The translations under genes were made by a program, and so were the position numbers. The notes beneath the pieces are model-generated. The model was not told the DNA's origin and did not search any database. It was given only the letters and a program-made list of their open reading frames with translations. Below, in pieces: positions 35,724 to 45,448 of a stretch of 64,000 bases of DNA. The stretch is taken from assembly GCF_017916365.1 (NCBI RefSeq), contig NZ_JAFMSU010000001.1:1576932-1640931 (forward strand). Direction: 5' to 3'. Position 1 is the stretch's first letter; every line of letters begins with the position of its first letter. This stretch comes from Rufibacter roseolus (GTDB taxonomy: Bacteria; Bacteroidota; Bacteroidia; Cytophagales; Hymenobacteraceae).

Positions 35724-38700
35724 TTACTGGAAAAGGTAACGTACCCCAAGCTGCCCTTGCCATCTGGAAGAGAAGGTAGTAGTCCAGACATCGCCAGTGG
35801 GGTTGTTGAAGGTGAAAAGTGGCCGGTTATTCTCATCGCGGCGGCTGAACCTCACCAGCTCAACAGCGGCGTTGTTCACGAAGTAGTTACGTCCCCAATC
35901 CTCGTTAAACAGGTTACCCACGTTGAAGACATCCAGGGTTAGCTGCAGGGTGTGGTTTTTCCCTCCCAGGTTGGCGAAGATATCCTGCGCCAAACGGAGG
36001 TCCACACGGTGGGTCCAAGGTGTGCGGGCGCCGTTCCGCTCAGCATACTGGCCCCGGCGGGTTTTTAGGTAATCATCATTCTCAATAAAGGCATTCAGGT
36101 CTGCCCACTGCTGGGCTGCGGTGCGCGTTACGGCACCGGAACTACTAGTGATATCAATAAGCCCGCTTTCTTCAATAGTGCGCGGAACGTAAAGCAAATC
36201 ATTGGCGTTGCTGCCGTCATTGTTTATATCACCCGCGTAGAGATAGGTGAAAGGCGTGCCTGATTGGCCTTCGTAGAACAAGGATAAGGTGGTGGAGAAG
36301 TTGTTCAGCCATTTAAACGTGTAGCCCCCGGAGGAAATAACCCGGTGCCGGATATCGAAGCGGGAGTAGGAAAGCTCAGGGTCGTTAGGGTTTCGGTATA
36401 CCTGGTTGAACTGCCAGTTAGACCGGGCGGTGCTGCTGGCCCCGGAGTTCACGTCCTCAGATTTTCCGTAGGTGTACGCCACCATAGTGTTGAGGCCCAT
36501 GTTGAAGTTTTTCTGCAACTGACCAGTCAAGGTGTAGGTATAACCGCGGTTGGTGTTATCCAGCAAAATCACGTTGGTGAAAGAAGAGGAAACCCGCCCC
36601 GATGAATATAGCGCCCGGTTGTCTGGACCACTCAAGGTACCGACAGGGGAGAGCAGGTTGATATCGCGGTACACAATGTCATTCATGGTTTTGGAGTAGA
36701 TACCTTCCACGGTGGCAATGATGCCCAACGGAAGCGTATAGTCCACGGCCAGGTTGGTTCTGAAGGTCTGTGGGATTTTGAAGTCTTCGGAAATCAGGTT
36801 GATCTCCGTGGTGCTCACGGCTGGGCCCAGGTTCCGGACTTGGCTGATGTCGGTTACAAACCGGTTTGGCGCGGTCTGGTTTCGTAATTGAAGCGAGCTG
36901 AAAGTGATCCCGTTGTTCACAAATTGGTTAGACAGCCACACAAACGGCACCCTACCCGTGAAGATACCGGTACCGCCCCGCACCTGTATGGTTTTGTCTC
37001 CGCGCACGTCCCAGTTGAAGCCCAGGCGCGGGGCCCACAGAAGCTGCCCGCTGGGCGTTACGTCTGTCTTCAGGCTTGAATAGGCGGTGTTTGCAAAAGC
37101 GGTTTCCACGGCCTGGTTGCGGGCGGGCTCATCTGGGATGACCGGAACATCCAATCGCAGCCCAAGGGTTACCCTCAGGTTCTCCAGCACATCCATCTCA
37201 TCCTGTACATAGAACCCTAACTGCGCGGCGTTGAACTCGGCGGCAGGGGTAGGATTGCTTTGGCTGGCGGAATAGGTCTGCTCTATCTGGAAAGGTCTGC
37301 CGGCAAAGAAATCCTCGGCGCTGTTGAACTGGTAGTAAGCGTTATAGTTGTTGATGAACAGGTTCCGGAAACTGAAGAACTCGTTGTGCGTTCCCAACGT
37401 GAAGGTATGGCGCCCCCTGAAAATGGTGAGGTTGTCTGTGAACTCAAAGATGTCCTGGTCCAGCTCGTTAAAGGCCGAACTCCGCTCGGTGCCGGCGGTG
37501 ATAGTGTTACTGCCGCTTCCTGCAAACCGGATGGTTACCTGCGGAAAAAGCCCACCGGGAGTCTCCCTGTTGTCCCTGATTCTGGAATAACCTACAATAA
37601 GGCTGTTAGAGAAGCTCTCAGAGAAGCGGCTGCGCAGCTCGGCTACGGTGCTGTTGGTGGTACTGTTAAACTGGTAGGCATTACCCCCAAACCGGAAAGT
37701 AGTGTTGGTCCGGGTGATGTTCTCGTCAAAGGCGTCTACAAAGTTATGCCGCAGGGTCAATTGGTGCCGGTCTGTGATGTTCCAGTCCAGACGGCCAAAG
37801 ATCTTGTTGCTTTCAGTTAGCCGGTTGATGGGGCCTGAAGTGCCGGGATCATACCCGTACTTGATGCGCAGCGTATCTTCAATTCTTCTTACATCCTCTG
37901 CCGGTACAATGGAAGCCGGATCGCCCAGGTTGAACAAGAGCGGCTCGGTGCGGCGGGTAATCTCACTATTCAGGAAGAAGAACAGTTTGTCTTTGATAAT
38001 TGGTCCGCCTATCCTGAAACCCGTCTGATAATCTTTGAACTCAGCCGTTTCCTGGCTGGTGACTGGGTCATCGCCTACTATGTTTTCATTGCGCCCAAAC
38101 GCATAGGCAGAGCCTTCCCAGTTGTTCGTGCCGGAACGGGTAACGGCGTTGATTCCGCCTCCGGTGAAGTTCCCGAATTTCACATCGTATGGGGCCAGCA
38201 CTACCTGGATCTGGTCAATGGCATCCAGGGAAATAGGCTGCGTACCTGCCTGTCCGCCTGGGGTACCGGTTCCGGAGAGACCGAACACGTCATTGTTCAC
38301 GGCCCCGTCAATGGTGATGTTGTTGTAACGGTTGTTGGCCCCGCCAATGGAGTTCCCGGAGGCTTGCGGCGTAAGGCGGGTGAAGTCCTGCAGGGAGCGG
38401 TTCAAAGTAGGAAGACGCTCAATTTGTTCCCGAGATACATTGGTGGCCGCCCCCGTACGGTCAGCGTTGATCACGGCGCCTCGTTCAGAGACTACCTGCA
38501 CCTCACTTAGGCCCACGGCGCTGGCTGCCAGGTTTACATCCAACCTAAGGGTTTGGCCCAGGGAGAGGAAGACGTTTTCCCGGCGCTGGTCCTGGTAGCC
38601 AATATAGGTAGCGGTGATGGTATAAGGGCCACCAACCCGCATGTTCTGCAGATTGTACCGGCCGTTTTCATTGGCACTGGCGGCATATTGGGTATTGGAA

Positions 38701-38861
38701 GGAGTATGAACAGCCACAATGGTAGCGCCCGGAAGCCCTGCACCACTTGCGTCTGTGATCTCACCAGTCATGGAGGCAGTAGTAGCGCCCTGTCCCCAAC
38801 TAAGGTGACCAGACAAACACATGACCAAGAGAAGTATTAGGGGAGTAAATAGTTTTTTCAT
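35724..38861 (-). CDS. Oar-like TonB-dependent outer-membrane protein, copy 1
   Basis: 1045 residues. A signal peptide (MKKLFTPLILLLVMCLSGHL...WGQ) is followed by a carboxypeptidase-regulatory beta-sandwich (about 30-110, TGEITDASGAGLPGATIVAV), a plug domain with GANNRYNNITIDGAVNNDVF and NAVTRSGTN, and a long beta-barrel ending RWQGQLGVRYLFQ. There is no SusD partner, so it is of the Oar type rather than a SusC nutrient receptor; Oar of Myxococcus takes part in protease secretion. It is a tandem duplicate of the next gene upstream, but uses GC-rich third positions where the other uses expression-type codons. Confidence 0.92.
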   Translation of the reverse strand: MKKLFTPLILLLVMCLSGHLSWGQGATTASMTGEITDASGAGLPGATIVAVHTPSNTQYAASANENGRYNLQNMRVGGPYTITATYIGYQDQRRENVFLSLGQTLRLDVNLAASAVGLSEVQVVSERGAVINADRTGAATNVSREQIERLPTLNRSLQDFTRLTPQASGNSIGGANNRYNNITIDGAVNNDVFGLSGTGTPGGQAGTQPISLDAIDQIQVVLAPYDVKFGNFTGGGINAVTRSGTNNWEGSAYAFGRNENIVGDDPVTSQETAEFKDYQTGFRIGGPIIKDKLFFFLNSEITRRTEPLLFNLGDPASIVPAEDVRRIEDTLRIKYGYDPGTSGPINRLTESNKIFGRLDWNITDRHQLTLRHNFVDAFDENITRTNTTFRFGGNAYQFNSTTNSTVAELRSRFSESFSNSLIVGYSRIRDNRETPGGLFPQVTIRFAGSGSNTITAGTERSSAFNELDQDIFEFTDNLTIFRGRHTFTLGTHNEFFSFRNLFINNYNAYYQFNSAEDFFAGRPFQIEQTYSASQSNPTPAAEFNAAQLGFYVQDEMDVLENLRVTLGLRLDVPVIPDEPARNQAVETAFANTAYSSLKTDVTPSGQLLWAPRLGFNWDVRGDKTIQVRGGTGIFTGRVPFVWLSNQFVNNGITFSSLQLRNQTAPNRFVTDISQVRNLGPAVSTTEINLISEDFKIPQTFRTNLAVDYTLPLGIIATVEGIYSKTMNDIVYRDINLLSPVGTLSGPDNRALYSSGRVSSSFTNVILLDNTNRGYTYTLTGQLQKNFNMGLNTMVAYTYGKSEDVNSGASSTARSNWQFNQVYRNPNDPELSYSRFDIRHRVISSGGYTFKWLNNFSTTLSLFYEGQSGTPFTYLYAGDINNDGSNANDLLYVPRTIEESGLIDITSSSGAVTRTAAQQWADLNAFIENDDYLKTRRGQYAERNGARTPWTHRVDLRLAQDIFANLGGKNHTLQLTLDVFNVGNLFNEDWGRNYFVNNAAVELVRFSRRDENNRPLFTFNNPTGDVWTTTFSSRWQGQLGVRYLFQ

Positions 38862-39286
38862 AAAGGTTCTGTTATGCCAAGCTTTTAAGTGAACTAATGA
38901 GCGGCGTTGGTAATAAAGGGCAAAAGGAAGAGGCGCATTAGAGTCAGATAAACTCCTCCAGAGGAAAGGTGTGGAGGCAGCCAGCCGCGCAGGGCCGGGG
39001 AGGGCAGGACCTATATAGTATATGTTTAATACTAACTATTAGTAAATCACTTAGTTAGCCGTTCTCTTTACGGTGCCGCACAGGACAAGTTTATTTCTGC
39101 AGAAAACTTATTTCTGCCTTAACACTCAGGTAAAGCGCTAAAATAGTAGAGCCCTTGTCCTTCAGCCTGGCCAGGTGGAACCCAGCAGAGTCAGGTATTT
39201 TCGTTTTGGGGCTACTTTCTGTAAACCGGGCTTAAAACAGCGCGAGCCTGACAGGGCTCTGTCTGGCTCGCAAAAAGTAAAGCGCA
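38862..39286. other. Intergenic region between the Oar-like copies
   Basis: About 425 nt without a gene. It holds the leader of copy 1, AT-rich TATATAGTATATG-type sequence near 39,013, a dispersed palindrome at 39,200-39,239 and a GCGAGCC/GGCTCGC hairpin at 39,242-39,271. Confidence 0.6.
39200..39239. repeat. Dispersed palindrome copy
   Basis: CGTTTTGGGGCTACTTTC and TGTAAACCGGGCTTAAAAC. Confidence 0.7.
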
Positions 39287-39322
39287 TAAAAAAGGCGAAC
39301 CTTGTGGTTCGCCTTTTTTATA
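39287..39322 (-). terminator. Terminator after the second Oar-like gene
   Basis: AAAAAAGGCGAACC and GGTTCGCCTTTTTT arms around TTGT, 19 nt past the stop codon. Confidence 0.92.
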
Positions 39323-39340
39323 AATTATTAAGCTAATTCA

Positions 39341-42300
39341 TTATTGGAAGATGTAACGCAGACCAACTTGTCCTTGCCATCTTGAAGAGAATGTTGAAGA
39401 CCAAACATCTGCAGCTGGCTTGTTGAAGGTGAAGGAAGGACGGTTGTTTGCATCACGGGCAGAGAATCTTACCAATTCTACTGCAGCGTTGTTTACGAAG
39501 TAGTTACGTCCCCAGTCTTTGTTGATGGCGTTTCCAACGTTGAATACGTCAAGCGTTAATTGGAGGGTGTGCTTTTTGGCACCAAGGTTGGCGAAGATAT
39601 CCTGAGCCACGCGCAGGTCTACACGGTGTGTCCAAGGAGTACGGGCACCGTTACGCTCTGTGTACTGACCACGACGGCTTCTCAGGTACTCATCACCTTC
39701 AATAAAGGCATTCAGGTCTTCCCATTGTTGATCTGGAGTGCGGGTAACCACACCAGCAGTATTTTTCAGGTCAACCAAAGTAATGTCTTCTCTGTTACGT
39801 GGAACGTACATCAGGTCATTACCAGTGTTACCGTCTCCGTTCAGGTCTTGCGCATACAGGTAGGTGAAAGGAGTACCTGACTGACCTTCGTAGAACAGGG
39901 AGATAGAAGTGCTGAAATTGTTCAACCAGTTGATGGTGTAACCACCTGAAGCAATCACGCGGTGACGGATGTCAAAACGAGAGTAAGAAAGCTCTGGATC
40001 GTTAGGGTTAGTCACTACTTGGTTGAACTGCCAGTTAGAACGGGCCGTGCTGCTGGTACCGCTGTTTACGTCTTCAGATTTGCCATAGGTATAAGCTACC
40101 ATGGTGTTGATGCCGTTGTTGAAGTTTTTCTGCAACTGACCGGTCAGGTTGTAGCTGTAACCTTTGTTGGTGTTATCTAACAAGATTACGTTGGTGAAGT
40201 CCTGGCTGATTCTTCTTCCGGAAGAAGAAGTAGGGTACAACGGACGTCTGTCTGGGCCAGACAGGTTGGCGATAGGATTCACCAGGTTGATGTCTTTGTA
40301 CACAATGTCATTCAGAGTCTTGGTGAAGATACCTTCAACCGTAGCAATGATTCCGAAAGGAAGGGTGTAATCTAAGGCTAAGTTAGTACGGAATGTCTGC
40401 GGGATCTTGAAATCTGAAGTAACCAGGTTGATCTCGGCAGTAGTACCAGCGGCCCCAAAGTTACGGATCTCGTCAATGTTTGTCTCAAACTGACCAGCTT
40501 TGGTTTGGTTTTGCAGGTTCAAAGTGCTGAAAGTGATACCGTTGTTGGTGAACTGGTTAGACAACCATACAAATGGAACACGTCCGGTGAAGATACCGGT
40601 ACCACCACGTAATTGTACAGTTTTGTCACCTTTCACATCCCAGTTGAAACCTACGCGCGGCGCCCATAATAACTGGCCGCTTGGTGTTTCATCAGTTCTC
40701 AGGTCAGTGTATTGTGGGTATCTGTCAAAAACAGTTTCTACTTTCTCGTTACGGGCAGGGGTGTCTGGCATTACCGGAATATCCAAACGAAGACCTACTG
40801 TTAAACGAAGGTTATCAGTAAGGGAGATTTCATCCTGAGCGTAGAAGCCTAACTGTGCGGCGTCAAACTTAGCGGCAGGCTCAGCGTTGGCGTTGGTATA
40901 GGTTTGCTCAATCTGGAATGGTCTTTCATCCAGGAAGTCTTGTAGACTGTTGAATTGATAGTAGCCGCTTCCGTTGTTGATGAACAAGTTTCTGAATCTG
41001 AAGAACTCGTTGTGCGTACCAAAGGTGAAAGTGTGGGCTCCTTTGAAAACGGTCAGGTTGTCTGTGAATTCCAAGATATCCTGATCCAATTCGTTGTAAG
41101 CCGAGCTACGCTCAGTACCAGCAGTGATGGTGTTGCTACCGCTATTGTTGAATCTGATGGTTACTTGCGGGAACAGGGCACCTGGCGTGTCGCGGGTATC
41201 TCTGATTCTGGAGTAACCAACCAATAAGCTGTTAGAGATGCTTTCAGAGAAGCGGCTTTTCAATTCAGCTACTGTACTGTTAGTGGTGTTAGAGAACTCA
41301 TAAGCATTGTTCCCGAAACGGAAAGTGCTGTTAGTACGGGTGATGTTGTCATCAAAAGCGTCAACAAAGTTATGGCGCAAGGTTAACTGGTGACGGTCAT
41401 TGATGTTCCAGTCTAAACGAGCAAAGAGCTTGTTGCTTTCAGTGCGACGGTCAATAGAACCAAAAGTACCTGGATCATATCCGTATTTATCACGCAGGGT
41501 TTGCGCGATGGTTCTCACATCAGCTTCTGGTACAATTGAGCTGGCATCTCCCAGGTTGTTCAAAAGTGGCTCAGATCTGCGGGTAAGCTCACCGTTCAGG
41601 AAGAAGAACAGTTTGTCTTTCAGGATAGGACCACCCACGCGGAAACCAGCCTGGTAGTCTTTGAAGTCAGCTGCTTTTTGGTCAGTGATAGGGTCTTTGC
41701 CTACGGTTTTCTCATTACGGCCGAAAGCGTACACAGAACCTTCCACGTTGTTTGTTCCTGAACGGGTTACGGCGTTGATTCCACCACCGGTGAAGTTACC
41801 GAACTTTACATCATAAGGAGCCAATACCACCTGGATCTGGTCAATAGCATCCAGAGAGATAGGCTGCGTACCAGCCTGGCCACCCGGAGTACCTGTACCA
41901 GCCAAACCAAACACGTCATTGTTCACGGCACCGTCAATGGTGATGTTGTTGTAACGGTTGTTAGCACCACCAATAGAGTTACCAGAGGCCTGTGGCGTAA
42001 GGCGAGTGAAGTCCTGCAGAGAGCGGTTCAGGGTAGGAAGACGCTCAATTTGCTCACGAGATACGTTTGTAGAAGCACCGGTACGGTCTGCGTTGATCAC
42101 GGCACCGCGATCAGCTACAACTTGTACTTCGCTCAAACCAACTGCGCTTTGAGCTAAGTTGAAATCCAGTTTAAGGTTCTGGCCCAGAGATAAGAATACG
42201 TTTTCTCTCTTTTGGTCTTGGTAACCCACATACGTAGAAGTAATAGAGTAAGGACCCCCAACACGCATGTTCTGCAAGTTGTAACGACCGTTAACGTCGG

Positions 42301-42487
42301 CGCTTGCGGCATATTGGGTGTTAGAAGGAGTGTGAATCGCCACTACCGTAGCACCGGCCAGGCCAGCCCCACTAGCATCAGTGATTACACCGTTCATTGA
42401 GGCGGTTGTTGCGCCCTGGCCCCAACTTAGGTGCATAGGCAAACACATCACCACGATGAGCATCAATCGGGTAATAAGGTTTTTCAT
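39341..42487 (-). CDS. Oar-like TonB-dependent outer-membrane protein, copy 2
   Basis: About 1048 residues from the ATG at 42,485-42,487, where a signal peptide begins (MKNLITRLMLIVVMCLPMHL, then SWGQ); the open frame extends 49 residues further upstream into Phe-rich leader sequence. Domain order is the same as in copy 1: signal, carboxypeptidase-regulatory domain, plug (GGANNRYNNITIDGAVNNDV), beta-barrel ending RWQGQVGLRYIFQ. The two proteins agree over their entire length, including the last residues, and differ in short loops. Codons are of the highly expressed type (GGT, CGT, GTT, CAA), suggesting that this copy is the abundant one. A -7 element lies at 42,662 with a leader of about 170 nt. 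Confidence 0.92.
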   Translation of the reverse strand: MKNLITRLMLIVVMCLPMHLSWGQGATTASMNGVITDASGAGLAGATVVAIHTPSNTQYAASADVNGRYNLQNMRVGGPYSITSTYVGYQDQKRENVFLSLGQNLKLDFNLAQSAVGLSEVQVVADRGAVINADRTGASTNVSREQIERLPTLNRSLQDFTRLTPQASGNSIGGANNRYNNITIDGAVNNDVFGLAGTGTPGGQAGTQPISLDAIDQIQVVLAPYDVKFGNFTGGGINAVTRSGTNNVEGSVYAFGRNEKTVGKDPITDQKAADFKDYQAGFRVGGPILKDKLFFFLNGELTRRSEPLLNNLGDASSIVPEADVRTIAQTLRDKYGYDPGTFGSIDRRTESNKLFARLDWNINDRHQLTLRHNFVDAFDDNITRTNSTFRFGNNAYEFSNTTNSTVAELKSRFSESISNSLLVGYSRIRDTRDTPGALFPQVTIRFNNSGSNTITAGTERSSAYNELDQDILEFTDNLTVFKGAHTFTFGTHNEFFRFRNLFINNGSGYYQFNSLQDFLDERPFQIEQTYTNANAEPAAKFDAAQLGFYAQDEISLTDNLRLTVGLRLDIPVMPDTPARNEKVETVFDRYPQYTDLRTDETPSGQLLWAPRVGFNWDVKGDKTVQLRGGTGIFTGRVPFVWLSNQFTNNGITFSTLNLQNQTKAGQFETNIDEIRNFGAAGTTAEINLVTSDFKIPQTFRTNLALDYTLPFGIIATVEGIFTKTLNDIVYKDINLVNPIANLSGPDRRPLYPTSSSGRRISQDFTNVILLDNTNKGYSYNLTGQLQKNFNNGINTMVAYTYGKSEDVNSGTSSTARSNWQFNQVVTNPNDPELSYSRFDIRHRVIASGGYTINWLNNFSTSISLFYEGQSGTPFTYLYAQDLNGDGNTGNDLMYVPRNREDITLVDLKNTAGVVTRTPDQQWEDLNAFIEGDEYLRSRRGQYTERNGARTPWTHRVDLRVAQDIFANLGAKKHTLQLTLDVFNVGNAINKDWGRNYFVNNAAVELVRFSARDANNRPSFTFNKPAADVWSSTFSSRWQGQVGLRYIFQ

Positions 42488-42661
42488 AAAGGGTTTTTTT
42501 TGTGCAAAAAAAGAATTGGTAAAAAAGAAAAAATTAAAAAGAAAAGTAGGTGAGACTACTGTTAAGTTAACATCAGGAATGCTAACAGAATTTAGAAGGG
42601 AAGAAAATGCAAAATTCCTATGGGAGGAAAACATTTTATTGGCGGTCAGTGTATTGACGCC
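42488..42661 (-). promoter_or_regulatory. AT-rich leader of Oar-like copy 2
   Basis: About 170 nt between the -7 element and the ATG, very rich in A on the + strand. No hairpin or known riboswitch was recognised. Confidence 0.4.
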
Positions 42662-42670
42662 GCAAAGATA
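42662..42670 (-). promoter_or_regulatory. Promoter -7 element for Oar-like copy 2
   Basis: TATCTTTGC on the minus strand; a TTG lies 22 nt upstream instead of the usual 19. Confidence 0.55.
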
Positions 42671-42723
42671 GAGAGTTAATTCTTTTGTTTTGCAACCAGA
42701 TTCAAACTTAGCCGCAAGAAAAT

Positions 42724-42767
42724 AAAACCGTTAGCTCCCTGGGGTTAAGGTTTTGCTAACGGTTTTT
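42724..42767 (-). terminator. Terminator after the NlpC/P60 gene
   Basis: AAAACCGTTAGC and GCTAACGGTTTTT arms, followed by a T-rich tract on the minus strand. Confidence 0.75.
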
Positions 42768-42896
42768 CAAAGTTGTTAATTAGCACTTATTCTATCCCAT
42801 TCTTCATTATGGGATTAGTAAAAATACGTAATTCTTCTAGCCATTTTCCTAAAGGGCCGCTAATTAAAAAAAAGGAAAATTTAATAAAAAGGTAAT

Positions 42897-43571
42897 TTAG
42901 ATGGCGGGGCGCACGGCCTTCACGAATATCTTCTGGTAATAGGGAGCGAAGAGGTTGTCTTCCTTCACGCCCAGAGAAGTGGAGGCATGGATGAACCATA
43001 CCTCATTCTGGTTTCTCACCTCGGTGACCATGCCCACGTGAGTAATGTTGTACTCACTTTTGGAGGAACTGAAGAACACCAGGTCACCGGCCTGTAATTC
43101 CTGGGTGGAGATAGGAAGGCCAAACTGGCTCTGTTCGGTAGACGTGCGCGGCAACATGACGTCAATAGATTGGAAAGAGGTGCACAGCAGGCCAGAGCAG
43201 TCCATGCCTATGCGGGAGGTACCTCCCAGTTGATAAGGAGTGCCGGTGTAAGACCGGGCAGTGGAGATGACGGTCTCAATGTCGCGGCGCACGGCGCGGT
43301 TGCTGCCCAAGTGGATGGAGCCTGGCGTATTGCGGCCCCGGCCCGAGGAGATATGGATTTCTTTGAGTGGTTTTTTGGAGCCTGATCTACGCGCCATTCT
43401 CTCCCTTTTCTTCATCTCGGCGATTTCCCTAGCCGACCGGTACTTTTCATTGGGCTTGCTGAAGGTGGAATAAGAGGATTTTCCGCAGGAGCCGAGCAGC
43501 ATCATCAGGCTCAAAATAAGCAGAGTTGATTTTTTAGAGACGTTGTTCAAAGCTTTCTGTTGTTGGCGCAT
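42897..43571 (-). CDS. C40-family (NlpC/P60) peptidoglycan hydrolase, lipoprotein
   Basis: About 224 residues from the ATG at 43,569-43,571 (MRQQQKALNNVSKKSTLLIL); the longer frame would place 27 extra residues before the signal peptide. LMMLLGSC is a lipobox. The catalytic domain has the triad regions IGMDCSGLLCTSFQSIDV (Cys), YNITHVGMVTEV (His) and WFIHASTSLG. Such enzymes cut D-Glu to diamino-acid bonds in cell-wall peptides. A Lys/Arg-rich linker follows the lipid anchor. It stands alone. Confidence 0.9.
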   Translation of the reverse strand: MRQQQKALNNVSKKSTLLILSLMMLLGSCGKSSYSTFSKPNEKYRSAREIAEMKKRERMARRSGSKKPLKEIHISSGRGRNTPGSIHLGSNRAVRRDIETVISTARSYTGTPYQLGGTSRIGMDCSGLLCTSFQSIDVMLPRTSTEQSQFGLPISTQELQAGDLVFFSSSKSEYNITHVGMVTEVRNQNEVWFIHASTSLGVKEDNLFAPYYQKIFVKAVRPAI

Positions 43572-43839
43572 ATCAATAAGAATCAAAGATAAAGCATTCC
43601 ACTTTTTTATTAAAATGAGTTTCCTCTTTACCCTTCCGCTCCAGCAACTCATTAAAAAAGTATTTAGAAGACACTTGAATGACCGAGAACCCCTATGGTA
43701 ACGGCCGCAATGATTTGAACAGTATCTTGAAATTGACCGCTTATCAAGGATTCAAAGGTATCTGATTGAACCTCAATGGCTTTTGGTTAAATATTTTTTG
43801 CAGGCTTATTTCAGACGGAATTGTGCGCCCAAAGCTTTG

Positions 43840-43875
43840 TTTATAGCCCGATTTTGCAAAAACAGCTTTGAAATG
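43840..43875. repeat. Dispersed palindrome copy
   Basis: GTTTATAGCCCGATTTTGC and AAAAACAGCTTTGAAAT, just beyond the YheT stop codon. Confidence 0.65.
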
Positions 43876-43877
43876 GC

Positions 43878-44840
43878 TTACACTATTCCCTCCAGAAACG
43901 CCACGGCTCGCCGCTCAGAATAATAACGGCCTTTGAAAAAGCCCTCTGAAAAACCCACGTGGCCGCCTTCTTTGGGCATCTCCAGGTAGAAGTTAGGGTT
44001 CTGCCGGGCCTGCTCCACCGGGAAGCATTCTTTGGACAGGAAGGGATCATTCTGGGCGTTCACCAGCAGTGTGGGCACTTTGATGCGGTGCAGGTGAGAG
44101 ACCGAGCTGCACCGCTCATAATAATCAGCGGCATTCTTAAAGCCGTGCAGAGGCGCGGTGTAACGGTCGTCGAACTGTTCAAAGGAGTTGATCTGCTCGT
44201 AGCCGGTGAGGTCCAACTCAAACCGCTGCGACTTCTCTTTCAGTTTTTCGTGGAGAGACTTCAGGAAACGCCTCATGTAGATGCGGTTGGCGGGTTTGGC
44301 CAGTTGCAGGCAGGCGCTCTTCATGTGGCAGGGCACCGAGAAAACCGCGGCCCGGGCCACCTGCGCCGGCACCTTATCAGACCATTGCGCCAGGTAATTC
44401 AACGTGAGATTGCCGCCCATGCTGAAGCCCACCAGGTGGATGGTCTCGTACTTGCCCGTCTGCAGGGCGTGGCGCACCACCAGGTCCAGGTCCTCCACGG
44501 CGCCCATGTGGTAAGACCGCAGCAAGTGGTTGGGTTCGCCGCTGCAGCTCCTGAAGTTCCAGGCCAGGGCATCCCAGCCGGCTTTGTTCATGGCCCGCAC
44601 CATGCCTTTCATGTAAGGCCGGTGCGTATCGCCCTCCAGCCCGTGCGAAATCACCACCAGCGTCTGAGAGCCCACCTTAGACCAGTCCAGGTCCAGGAAA
44701 TCCTTATCTGGGGTCTGGATCCTTTCCCGGGTGTACGTATGGGGCGGCAGGCGCCGGAGCGTACTGGGGAGAATGGTTTGGAGGTGTCCGTTCAAAAGAA
44801 AAAACGGCCGCCTGATATCTGGGGTGGGAAGTAAAGGCAT
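43878..44840 (-). CDS. Alpha/beta hydrolase, YheT family
   Basis: 320 residues. HGLEGDTHRPYMKGMVRAMN and the nucleophile elbow GFSMGGN (S140) place it in the YheT/ABHD1-3 hydrolase family; VNAQNDPF (acid region) and KEGGHVGF (catalytic His) are present. Probably an esterase or lipase acting on lipids; the substrate is not known. No signal peptide, so cytoplasmic or membrane-associated. It stands alone, with an intergenic stretch of about 250 nt upstream in which I see only a possible start region for the small gene at 45,089. Confidence 0.88.
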   Translation of the reverse strand: MPLLPTPDIRRPFFLLNGHLQTILPSTLRRLPPHTYTRERIQTPDKDFLDLDWSKVGSQTLVVISHGLEGDTHRPYMKGMVRAMNKAGWDALAWNFRSCSGEPNHLLRSYHMGAVEDLDLVVRHALQTGKYETIHLVGFSMGGNLTLNYLAQWSDKVPAQVARAAVFSVPCHMKSACLQLAKPANRIYMRRFLKSLHEKLKEKSQRFELDLTGYEQINSFEQFDDRYTAPLHGFKNAADYYERCSSVSHLHRIKVPTLLVNAQNDPFLSKECFPVEQARQNPNFYLEMPKEGGHVGFSEGFFKGRYYSERRAVAFLEGIV

Positions 44841-45088
44841 AGGGTCACTGCCGGGTAAGTCTCTTGCCGGAGCCTGTAAAAGTAAAGCTTTTCAGGGGCG
44901 GCTGCAAACAGAACGGCCGCAGGCAGGAACGGATTGTAATTGTACTATATAAATTCGTCGGCCGATTGCGTGGGTTGGGCGTGAACAAATGCCCGTAGAC
45001 CTAAAAGACAGAATACTGGAAATAAAAGCCCCTAAGTTTGTCATGTTGTTACTTAAAAAGTAGACTTTTATCCTGAATTTACCTGGCG

Positions 45089-45271
45089 ATGAAAAATAAA
45101 GATATCGTTGAAAATATAATTCCTCAAAGTCACTTAAGCCACCAGGCGGAGGGCGAGTTCATGACTGCGGAACAGATGATTGTAATGGCGCAAACCAATC
45201 TGGAGTTTCTGAAGGCCATGTACCGCCAGCAATTGGGGTATGACCTTGCGGTAAATGCCATCGTTGCTTAA
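45089..45271 (+). CDS. Small hypothetical protein (60 aa)
   Basis: 60 residues, ATG start, with well-formed amphipathic helical character (AEQMIVMAQTNLEFLKAMYR). No relative recognised. It is followed by a strong terminator at 45,391 and lies in an otherwise empty gap between yheT and phoU. Reality as a gene is likely but not certain. No promoter element of consensus type was found. Confidence 0.5.
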   Translation: MKNKDIVENIIPQSHLSHQAEGEFMTAEQMIVMAQTNLEFLKAMYRQQLGYDLAVNAIVA

Positions 45272-45286
45272 CTGATTTTCAATCCG

Positions 45287-45326
45287 GGCTGCTTTGGGGC
45301 TTCTCCGGGAAAAATGGCTCTGAAAC
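45287..45326. repeat. Dispersed palindrome, degenerate copy
   Basis: GCTTTGGGGCTTCTCC and GGGAAAAATGGCTCTGAAACG. Confidence 0.5.
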
Positions 45327-45390
45327 GAGTCCTGCGAGTAGTTGCGTAGCAAACAAAGGCAGCTGCGCCAGGAATAAGATAACATTCCAA

Positions 45391-45427
45391 AAGAAATGCC
45401 TGACCTTGCAGTCAGGCATTTCTTTTT
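45391..45427. terminator. Terminator shared by the small gene and phoU
   Basis: AGAAATGCCTGAC and GTCAGGCATTTCT arms around CTTGCA with T/A tracts on both sides. Confidence 0.9.
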
Positions 45428-45448
45428 CAGTAATCAGATGAATATGCT

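Noticed and set aside
42488..42634. 49-residue upstream extension of Oar-like copy 2
   Set aside because: It would precede the signal peptide with Phe-rich sequence and lies in the AT-rich leader.
43959..44834. 291-codon plus-strand frame opposite the YheT hydrolase
   Set aside because: Antisense shadow without a domain.
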